A stretch of DNA of 64,000 bases from Sporosarcina gallistercoris (GTDB taxonomy: Bacteria > Bacillota > Bacilli > Bacillales_A > Planococcaceae). The stretch covers positions 310,001 through 374,000 of the forward strand of contig NZ_JACSQY010000001.1 in assembly GCF_014836415.1 (NCBI RefSeq), in the 5' to 3' direction. A program made the translations under genes and the position numbers. Below, in pieces: positions 57,958 through 64,000 of the stretch (positions are counted from its first letter, which is position 1; each line of letters starts with the position of its first letter). The notes below the pieces were generated by a model that was not told where the DNA came from, searched no databases, and saw nothing but the letters and a program-made list of their open reading frames with translations.

Positions 57958-58849
57958 ATTCCCTTTTCGAATCGAATTGTTGTTTAAACGTTTGCATTGT
58001 AAGGTTCAAATAAGTATCCTCACCTGCAATTCCGACAAGAGGAAGTCGTACATCTCCCACCGGAAGACCAGCCCTTTTCAAAAGATATTTAATGGGGACC
58101 GGATTAGGTTTTGAGAATACAGCATGAAAGAGAGGCATGAGTATTTGGTGATGTGTCGCAGCACTGGCGGTGTTCCCATTACGAAAATCGGCGATCATAC
58201 GCTGCATCTCAAGTCCTGCAATATGTGAAGATACAGAAATGACTCCCTCTCCCCCAATTGCCAACAGCGGTAATGTTAGCGCATCATCCCCGCTGTAGAC
58301 ACTAAAAGTATCGTCTGTTCCTTCAATAATTGCAGCCATTTGTGCCAAGTCTCCGCTCGCTTCTTTCACTGCTTCAATGTTCGTTATTTTTGATAATCGA
58401 ATCACTGTTTCTGCGGACAGATTCACCCCCGACCTCCCAGGGATGTTGTAAAGCAAAATCGGAAGTGATGTATTTTCTGCAATTGTTTTAAAATGTTCGT
58501 ACATTCCGTTTTGATCGGGCTTATTATAATAAGGGACGACAAGCATGACACCGTCTGCACCAAGCAGTTCGGCTCGTTTCGTCGCCCGTATGGAAGCTTG
58601 GGTATCATTGCTTCCTGTACCAGCAATGACAGGGATCCGTCCATTCACGATCGAAATCGTATGAACGAGCAACCGCTCTTTTTCTTCTTCTGACAAAGTA
58701 GGTGATTCTCCAGTCGTTCCATTGACAATGAGCGAATTTGTTCCGTTATCGATTAAGTGATTTATCAGAAGTGTTGTCACTTCATAGTCAATTTTACCAT
58801 CTTCGTTGAACGGTGTGACCATCGCTGTACCAATCGAACCTAACTTCAC
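57956..58849 (-). CDS. dapA: 4-Hydroxy-tetrahydrodipicolinate synthase
   Basis: DapA condenses aspartate semialdehyde with pyruvate; its product feeds lysine, peptidoglycan and, through SpoVFA/B, dipicolinate. The 297-residue TIM-barrel enzyme has NGTTGESPTLS, YNIPGRSGV (Tyr) and the Schiff-base lysine in IEAVKEASGDL. Three starts (ATG 58858, GTG 58855, GTG 58849) are possible; the last is best spaced from AAAGGA. It lies directly behind asd, and dapG, which stands between them in B. subtilis, is missing. Confidence 0.96.
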   Translation of the reverse strand: MKLGSIGTAMVTPFNEDGKIDYEVTTLLINHLIDNGTNSLIVNGTTGESPTLSEEEKERLLVHTISIVNGRIPVIAGTGSNDTQASIRATKRAELLGADGVMLVVPYYNKPDQNGMYEHFKTIAENTSLPILLYNIPGRSGVNLSAETVIRLSKITNIEAVKEASGDLAQMAAIIEGTDDTFSVYSGDDALTLPLLAIGGEGVISVSSHIAGLEMQRMIADFRNGNTASAATHHQILMPLFHAVFSKPNPVPIKYLLKRAGLPVGDVRLPLVGIAGEDTYLNLTMQTFKQQFDSKRE

Positions 58850-58872
58850 TCGCACCATTCCTTTACAGTTAT

Positions 58873-59919
58873 CTAGTTGTTTTGTGCTTCGCGGTTCTTC
58901 AGGAGCTGTTCTGCGATCTGAACAGAATTCAGCGCAGCGCCCTTCAGCAAGTTATCCGCGACAATCCACAAGTGGAAGCCTCTAGGATGATCTGGATCTT
59001 TCCGGATGCGTCCAACATAGACATCGTCCTTGTTTTCTGCAAAAAGCGGCATTGGGTACGTTTGTGTTGCAGGATTATCTTGGATGACTACGCCTGGTGC
59101 TTTTGCAATCGCCCGGCTGAATTCCTCAGCTGAAATTCCTTCTTTTTCAATCTCCACATAAACCGATTCAGAATGCCCTGTGACGACTGGCAATCTTACG
59201 CACGTGGCAGAAACGGCGATGGAAGGATCATTGAAAATTTTCTTTGTTTCTTTGATCATTTTCCACTCTTCTTTCGTATACCCCATGTCATCAAAAGAAT
59301 CGATTTGCGGAATCGCGTTGAACGCTATAGGATAATGCCGTTTGGCACCTGCACTCGGCAGCTGTGACGCTGAATTTTCCGCTCTGCTGTCAAATTGTCC
59401 ACTTTGGGATTTCAACTCTAAAATGGCATCCGCTCCTGCACCAGAAACCGCCTGGTACGTAGATACGAGGATTTTCTTAATGCCGAATGCTTCTTTTATA
59501 GGATTCAGGGCAACGACCATCTGAATTGTTGAACAGTTCGGATTTGAGATCAGCCCGTTGTGGGTATCCAATGCTTTCGGATTCACTTCAGGGACCACGA
59601 GTGGAACCTCAGCATCCATTCTGAACGCGCTTGTATTATCGATCACAATCGCTCCTCGACGAGTGGCTTCAGCTGCTAATTGCTCTGAAATAGCCCCACC
59701 CGCACTGAAAAAAGCAAAATCGACGCCATTGAATGACTCTGGTTTCGCTTCCTCGATCGTGAATAATCTTCCACCCGCTTGAATAACTGTTCCTGCTGAA
59801 CGTGAAGATGCTAACAACCTTACTGAACGAAACGGAAACTTCCGTTCAATAAGTTTATCAAGAATTTTGGCACCTACTGCACCTGTCGCACCAACAATCG
59901 CAATCGTATAAGTCTGCAT
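58873..59919 (-). CDS. asd: Aspartate-semialdehyde dehydrogenase
   Basis: Asd reduces aspartyl phosphate to aspartate semialdehyde with NADPH. The 348-residue protein has IAIVGATGAVG (cofactor), FFSAGG, the catalytic cysteine in SNPNCSTIQMV and CVRLPVVTGHSESV. AAGGAG precedes the ATG. It heads a dapA-containing unit and follows the dipicolinate synthase genes, whose substrate arises from it. Confidence 0.98.
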   Translation of the reverse strand: MQTYTIAIVGATGAVGAKILDKLIERKFPFRSVRLLASSRSAGTVIQAGGRLFTIEEAKPESFNGVDFAFFSAGGAISEQLAAEATRRGAIVIDNTSAFRMDAEVPLVVPEVNPKALDTHNGLISNPNCSTIQMVVALNPIKEAFGIKKILVSTYQAVSGAGADAILELKSQSGQFDSRAENSASQLPSAGAKRHYPIAFNAIPQIDSFDDMGYTKEEWKMIKETKKIFNDPSIAVSATCVRLPVVTGHSESVYVEIEKEGISAEEFSRAIAKAPGVVIQDNPATQTYPMPLFAENKDDVYVGRIRKDPDHPRGFHLWIVADNLLKGAALNSVQIAEQLLKNREAQNN

Positions 59920-59984
59920 AATGATTCTCCTTATCTAACACGATGTCTCGTTAAATGAGAACACCAATATTTCGTATTGCAGGA

Positions 59985-59993
59985 ATTATACCA
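59985..59993 (-). promoter_or_regulatory. Extended -10 promoter of asd
   Basis: On the minus strand TGGTATAAT is a perfect extended -10, about 65 bp before the asd start. It would let asd-dapA be expressed in growing cells apart from the sporulation genes upstream. Confidence 0.6.
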
Positions 59994-60015
59994 TAACAAT
60001 GAATAATCGGGAGGT

Positions 60016-60609
60016 TTATTTCCCAGAAGAATGTACTATTAAAAGAGGCTGAAGCTGTCGCTTGTCAATTGCAGCAGCTGCCGCTTCAACAATTAATGAA
60101 AAATCGCTAATGAGTGAGTTCGGTTTTTTGAAGGGATCGTCTTGACCGAATGGGATGAAGAACACATTTTTCATGTTCAAGAGTTTGACTAGGTTTGCGG
60201 CATTCAACCCTAAGGCATCGTTCGTTGAGATTCCTAAAAGTACAGGTGAATGATTTCGTAACGTAGCTTTTGCAGCCATGAGAACAGGAGAATCCGTGGC
60301 AGCGTTCGCAAAACGGCTCATCGAATTCCCTGTGAGTGGAGCGATAATCATGCAGTCGACGGGAGTGGATGGCCCAAAAGGTTCAGCGCCTGCAATCGAA
60401 GAAATAACTTTTTCTCCCGTTGCCCGCTCAATCTTTTCGATCCATTCTTCTCCAGTACCGAATCGGGTAGCTGCTGTGAGGACAGAATGAGTAATGATAG
60501 GCACTACCGTCGCACCCGCGTCTTGAAGTTTCGTAATCATCGGTAACAATTCTTCGTACGTACAATGGGACGCTGTAATCCCGAGGCCAATACGTTTGTT
60601 TTCAAGCAT
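60016..60609 (-). CDS. spoVFB: Dipicolinate synthase subunit B
   Basis: A 197-residue flavoprotein-like subunit of dipicolinate synthase, acting in the mother cell. The N-terminus KRIGLGITASHCTYEELLP and APLTGNSMSRFANAATDSPVLMAAKATLRN are characteristic. AAAGGAG precedes the ATG, 4 bp after spoVFA. Confidence 0.96.
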   Translation of the reverse strand: MLENKRIGLGITASHCTYEELLPMITKLQDAGATVVPIITHSVLTAATRFGTGEEWIEKIERATGEKVISSIAGAEPFGPSTPVDCMIIAPLTGNSMSRFANAATDSPVLMAAKATLRNHSPVLLGISTNDALGLNAANLVKLLNMKNVFFIPFGQDDPFKKPNSLISDFSLIVEAAAAAIDKRQLQPLLIVHSSGK

Positions 60610-60613
60610 TTTT

Positions 60614-61393
60614 TTACTCCTTTCCTCTGCACATCCTCAAAATTGTATCTGCCAAATAGCTTGCCGCTCTTTGCGGGAAGTGTTTACCTGGCAGTCCGAG
60701 GTGTAACGTATAGTATGCAGAGGACTTTCCGGGCTTTAGGCACCCGGGCTTAGATGCCAGATCAAACACACGCAGAGAATCTTCTGGCTGCAGCGTAAGC
60801 CATTGAGCTGGAATGGTATTGACTAAATATCCCGGTTTAAAATCAATATCGTGCGATAAGTTCTCCACTGCAAATCCCAACGCTTCGGCTTCACCGAGTT
60901 GAGCTTCTGAACGCGCAAAAATCGTCAGTTCCGCCCCTGCTGCCTGAAGTACGTGCGCAAGCATTCTTCCTACTCTTCCAAAACCAGCAATTTGAAAATG
61001 GGTGTTTGCGATCGGGGTGTTCGTTTCCTGATAAAAGTCTTTTACGAAACCTTCTGCCGTAAGTCGGGCATTATTCCAAACAAATCGTTCATCACTCAAA
61101 TAGCTGGATACGATATGCCCGGCCGACTTTATTTCGATTTCCTGGATTTCAGATAGAATGCCTGTAAAAAACAGGGTCCTTTCAGGTAATCGCTGTGTGT
61201 CGAGTATTCCTTTCAACCCTTGTATCGGGAACACGATATGAGTGGGATGAATCTTGGCAATCTTGTCGGTAAGCTCATCTGATACTTCATCATTTAAGTG
61301 AACAGTAACATCCAACCCTTTTTCTATGAACAGACGTGCAGATTCTTCAATTCGTCGATCAGCACCAATCAACAGCCAACGCGCTTCACTCAT
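60614..61393 (-). CDS. spoVFA: Dipicolinate synthase subunit A
   Basis: This subunit oxidises the DapA product to dipicolinate, the calcium chelator of the spore core. The 259-residue protein has a shortened N-terminal part and a C-terminal NAD(P)-binding domain (FQIAGFGRVGRMLAHVL, DLASKPG). B. subtilis SpoVFA is near 297 residues, so this one is about 40 shorter, mainly in the N-terminal half; the NAD domain looks intact. The ATG at 61393 follows AAGGGG and overlaps the upstream gene by 8 bp. Confidence 0.92.
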   Translation of the reverse strand: MSEARWLLIGADRRIEESARLFIEKGLDVTVHLNDEVSDELTDKIAKIHPTHIVFPIQGLKGILDTQRLPERTLFFTGILSEIQEIEIKSAGHIVSSYLSDERFVWNNARLTAEGFVKDFYQETNTPIANTHFQIAGFGRVGRMLAHVLQAAGAELTIFARSEAQLGEAEALGFAVENLSHDIDFKPGYLVNTIPAQWLTLQPEDSLRVFDLASKPGCLKPGKSSAYYTLHLGLPGKHFPQRAASYLADTILRMCRGKE

Positions 61394-61658
61394 CAAAATC
61401 TGCCCCTTCCAGGAAATGAGTGCGGCCAAATAAAATACGATGTTCGCCAATCAATACAATCTCACTCCACGGAATATATTGCTTTGATGTTTCTTTCTTT
61501 TGGAGAAACGGAATTTTACTCGCACGATCACGTATTTCAAATCCAATGATCGCACCGCTTGAGCGATCGAATAACAAATCCGTATCCGCTAAAAATCCGT
61601 AACGGATACCTTCTTCCACTTGAATCAGCTCTTTTTGAGCGAGTTCAGACAATAACAC
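61386..61658 (-). CDS. ymxH: YlmC/YmxH-family PRC-barrel protein
   Basis: A 90-residue small beta-barrel protein: LLSELAQKELIQVEEGIRYG, LLFDRSSGAIIGFEI, YIPWSEIVLIGEHRIL. The family occurs only in spore formers; its function is unknown. A GTG at 61658 is preferred because AGGAGG is then 6 to 7 bases away; the ATG two codons earlier is too close. It stands before spoVFA, as ymxH does in B. subtilis, so mother-cell expression is likely. Confidence 0.87.
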   Translation of the reverse strand: MLLSELAQKELIQVEEGIRYGFLADTDLLFDRSSGAIIGFEIRDRASKIPFLQKKETSKQYIPWSEIVLIGEHRILFGRTHFLEGADFDE

Positions 61659-61727
61659 ATGCATTCCTCCTAGTCTCTTTACCACCAGTCTATGATTCAA
61701 CATGTGAAAAGCTGACAATCCGTTTGA

Positions 61728-62957
61728 TTAGTTCTGATTCGGAGACAGAACGGAGATTGCAGGTTTGTTTCCTAACAAAGATTTTGCCATCGCTGCTATA
61801 TCTTCTGCCGTAACAGCTTGGATCCGAGCAATGATTTCTTCCTCCGAGCGGTGCTCACCGAGGATCAATTCGTTATTACCATTGCGGTGCATTCTTGCTT
61901 CAGTACTCTCCAACCCGATCAAGTAGCTTCCCCGCATTTGTTCTTTCGCATTACTGAGCTCGTCTGCAGTTACTCCATGTTCGATGATTTCCTTTATCAC
62001 AGATTGGACCGTTTCAAATAACAGTTTTTCATTTTCTGGAGAAGCTGCACACCCAATAACGAATGCCCCTTCTCTAGCATGAGAAGCATAATAGGAGTAA
62101 ACCGAATACGCCAGCCCTTTTTCCTCCCTTACTTCTTGGAACAAACGCGATGACATTGTGCCTCCAAGAATACTATCGAGCAACGCTAAGCTGTATATGT
62201 CAGGGTGCTTCAGAGGGAGACCAGGATAGCCCAAAAATAGATGTGACTGCTCGATATCTTTTTCTTTCCGTCCTTCACCACTTATAAAGTTGGCCGATTC
62301 TATTGTTCGACGTTCCTCTTTTGGAACCGGTTTGCTGAAATCACCAAATAATTGCCCGATTGTCTGCAGAAGGGAGTCATTAAAATTCCCCGCAACAGAG
62401 ATAACAATCCGATCAGGTGTGTAAAAATAATCCATGAAGGAGACAAGGTCCTGCCTTGTGAAAGACTGGACACGCTCAGATGTACCACCGATCGGTTTTC
62501 CGATAGCGTGGTCTGGATACATGAGTGCCCATAATCGTTCATCCGCATCTTCTTCAGGTGAATCTTCAACAGATGCGAGTTCGTCGATAATAACGGATTT
62601 TTCTTTTGCCATCTCCTGTTCATCCAATTTGGAATTTAATAGCATATCCGCTAAAATCCGTGCTGCGTCTTCTGCGCGGTCTTCTAAAACGGTAGCATAG
62701 AAACAAGTTGCTTCTTTTGTTGTAAATGCATTGATGTCTCCACCAAAACGATCAAATTGCTGCGCGATTTCTTTTGCGGTAAGTGACGCAGTACCTTTAA
62801 AGAGCATATGCTCAATGAAATGTGCAATGCCTTCCTCACTTGCCAACTCTTCAGCAGATCCTACTTTAACCCATATTCCTAGCGATACAGAACGAGCATG
62901 AGAAATGGATTCACTAACAACTCTCACGCCATTATCCAGTGTTTGAATGGTAACCAT
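61728..62957 (-). CDS. mlpA: M16-family zinc peptidase (MlpA/YmxG)
   Basis: A 409-residue processing-peptidase-like enzyme with the zinc motif HFIEH near residue 47 and the downstream glutamate in EKSVIIDELASVEDSPEEDA. The C-terminal half has LGGTMSSRLFQEVREEKGLAYSVYS, the substrate-binding region. Both halves needed for an M16B homodimer are present. GGGAGG precedes the ATG. B. subtilis mlpA has the same position behind pnp; ylxY, which lies between them there, is missing. Confidence 0.93.
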   Translation of the reverse strand: MVTIQTLDNGVRVVSESISHARSVSLGIWVKVGSAEELASEEGIAHFIEHMLFKGTASLTAKEIAQQFDRFGGDINAFTTKEATCFYATVLEDRAEDAARILADMLLNSKLDEQEMAKEKSVIIDELASVEDSPEEDADERLWALMYPDHAIGKPIGGTSERVQSFTRQDLVSFMDYFYTPDRIVISVAGNFNDSLLQTIGQLFGDFSKPVPKEERRTIESANFISGEGRKEKDIEQSHLFLGYPGLPLKHPDIYSLALLDSILGGTMSSRLFQEVREEKGLAYSVYSYYASHAREGAFVIGCAASPENEKLLFETVQSVIKEIIEHGVTADELSNAKEQMRGSYLIGLESTEARMHRNGNNELILGEHRSEEEIIARIQAVTAEDIAAMAKSLLGNKPAISVLSPNQN

Positions 62958-62983
62958 TGTGTTGCCTCCCTTTTGTACGTAAA

Positions 62984-63022
62984 CAAAAAAGCCTCGCTCT
63001 CACAACTGTGGGAGGGAGGCTT
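62984..63022 (-). terminator. Terminator of pnp
   Basis: On the minus strand AAGCCTC and GAGGCTT enclose an inner stem and end in six T. Confidence 0.85.
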
Positions 63023-63034
63023 CTGCGAATGAAA

Positions 63035-64000
63035 TTACTCGCCTTGTTGTTCCGCTTTTTCTTTTTCTTCTTTGATAACAATTTTACGGGATAGGTTAAC
63101 GCGGCCTTGGTTGTCGATTTCAATGACTTTGACGAATAATTCGTCTCCCAATTTCATTACGTCTTCCACAGCTTTTGTACGTTCTTCCTGGATTTCGGAA
63201 ATGTGGAGCAAACCATCTTTTCCTGGGAATAACTCAAGGAATGCACCGAATTTTTCAATGCGTTTCACTTTTGCCATGTAATATTCTCCGACTTTTGCTT
63301 CACGGACGATGTTTTCAATCATCTTCTTCGCTTTGTCGTTCATCTCAGAATCCGGAGACGAAATGTAGATCGTACCATCTTGTTCAGTATCGATTTTCAC
63401 ACCGGTTTCTTCAATGATCTTGTTAATGACTTTTCCGCCTGGTCCAATCACATCGCGGATCTTGTCTGGATTGATGTGAATCATTATGATCTTAGGAGCA
63501 TATTTTGATAGTTCTTGTGCAGGCTGGGCAATCGTTTCGAGCATATGACCTAGAATCTTCATACGTCCGATTTTAGCCTGAGTCAGCGCTTCTTCCAAAA
63601 TTTGACGTGAAAGACCTTCGATTTTAATGTCCATTTGAAGCGCAGTGATCCCTTCGGAAGTACCGGCTACTTTAAAGTCCATATCTCCCAAGTGATCTTC
63701 CATTCCTTGGATATCAGAAAGCACCGAATAGTTGTCTCCTTTTTTCACAAGTCCCATTGCAATCCCTGCAACCGGAGCTTTGATTGGAACACCCGCATTC
63801 ATCATTGCCATTGTAGATGCACAAATTGAAGCTTGTGATGAGGAGCCATTGGACTCGAGTACTTCAGCTACAAGACGAATCGTGTAAGGGAAGTCTTTTT
63901 CATCCGGAATAATTGTAGACAATGCACGTTCACCGAGCGCACCATGTCCAATTTCACGACGTCCTGGCGCACGGATCGGTCCTGTCTCTCCAACACTGAA
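63035..64000 (-). CDS. pnp: Polyribonucleotide nucleotidyltransferase, 3' part (cut by window edge)
   Basis: PNPase degrades RNA from the 3' end with phosphate. The window holds the last 321 residues and the frame stays open to base 64000. Visible parts are the second RNase PH core ([59 protein letters not shown]), the KH domain ([20 protein letters not shown]) and the S1 domain ([20 protein letters not shown]), then a Lys/Glu-rich tail. Confidence 0.98.
   Translation of the reverse strand, partial: FSVGETGPIRAPGRREIGHGALGERALSTIIPDEKDFPYTIRLVAEVLESNGSSSQASICASTMAMMNAGVPIKAPVAGIAMGLVKKGDNYSVLSDIQGMEDHLGDMDFKVAGTSEGITALQMDIKIEGLSRQILEEALTQAKIGRMKILGHMLETIAQPAQELSKYAPKIIMIHINPDKIRDVIGPGGKVINKIIEETGVKIDTEQDGTIYISSPDSEMNDKAKKMIENIVREAKVGEYYMAKVKRIEKFGAFLELFPGKDGLLHISEIQEERTKAVEDVMKLGDELFVKVIEIDNQGRVNLSRKIVIKEEKEKAEQQGE

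Noticed and set aside
61686..61694. Sigma-K-like -10 (CATAGACTG on the minus strand) before ymxH-spoVFAB
   Set aside because: Mother-cell control is expected, but no AC at the right distance is visible, so the match is too weak to list as a promoter.

Overview
The window is an ordinary, densely coded chromosome segment of an endospore-forming Gram-positive bacterium (Firmicutes, Bacillales). Gene content and order closely follow Bacillus subtilis, but the differences (no spoVAA-E behind sigF, no dacF, no dapG, no tepA, no glnRA next to ynbB) and the overall protein character suggest a relative such as Sporosarcina or another member of the Planococcaceae. That genus-level guess is an inference from gene order and was not tested. 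Nearly all genes are on the minus strand. I see no tRNA or rRNA genes, CRISPR array, insertion sequence or prophage.

Layout. 1-19.4 kb corresponds to the B. subtilis sigF-yqkD region: the forespore sigma factor operon spoIIAA-spoIIAB-sigF with spoVAF fused behind it, then pdp-deoB-xerD, fur, a membrane protein at the spoIIM position, and nudF with divergent yqkF. A guanine-riboswitch xpt-pbuX operon, a FAD amine oxidase, ilvE, a YhcN-type spore lipoprotein, menC, yqkE, an acetyl-CoA acetyltransferase, a divergent HMG-CoA lyase and yqkD are interspersed. 19.4-24.8 kb corresponds to the SOS/replication-control neighbourhood yneF-sirA-tkt-ynzC-yneB-yneA with divergent lexA. 24.8-64 kb corresponds to the hfq-to-pnp neighbourhood: ynbB, a TRIC-like membrane protein, hfq, miaA, a lipase-like hydrolase, mutL, mutS, cotE, ricA, miaB, spoVS, ymdB, rny, recA, cinA, pgsA, rodZ, ymfK, ymfI, ymfH, ymfF, a nucleoside-type BMP/ABC importer with its GntR regulator, spoIIIE, rnjB, dapA, asd, spoVFB, spoVFA, a YlmC/YmxH protein, a zinc peptidase and the 3' part of pnp, cut by the window edge.

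How the genes work together. Three themes recur. Sporulation: SpoIIAA/SpoIIAB/SigF, SpoVAF, SirA, CotE, RicA, SpoVS, YmdB, SpoIIIE, and SpoVFA/B with Asd/DapA feeding dipicolinate. DNA maintenance and the SOS response: LexA, YneA, RecA, MutS, MutL, XerD, SpoIIIE. RNA metabolism: Hfq, RNase Y, RNase J2, PNPase, MiaA, MiaB. Visible regulation supports these roles: a sigma-H-like promoter before spoIIAA, tandem Spo0A boxes before sirA, LexA boxes between lexA and yneA and before recA, and a purine riboswitch before xpt.

I did not find a convincing novel multi-gene system. The least explained elements are short and non-coding: an exact 20-bp-period tandem repeat behind lexA, an AT-rich repeat cluster between recA and cinA, twin palindromes before the GntR gene, and a cotE gene that appears to start at CTG.
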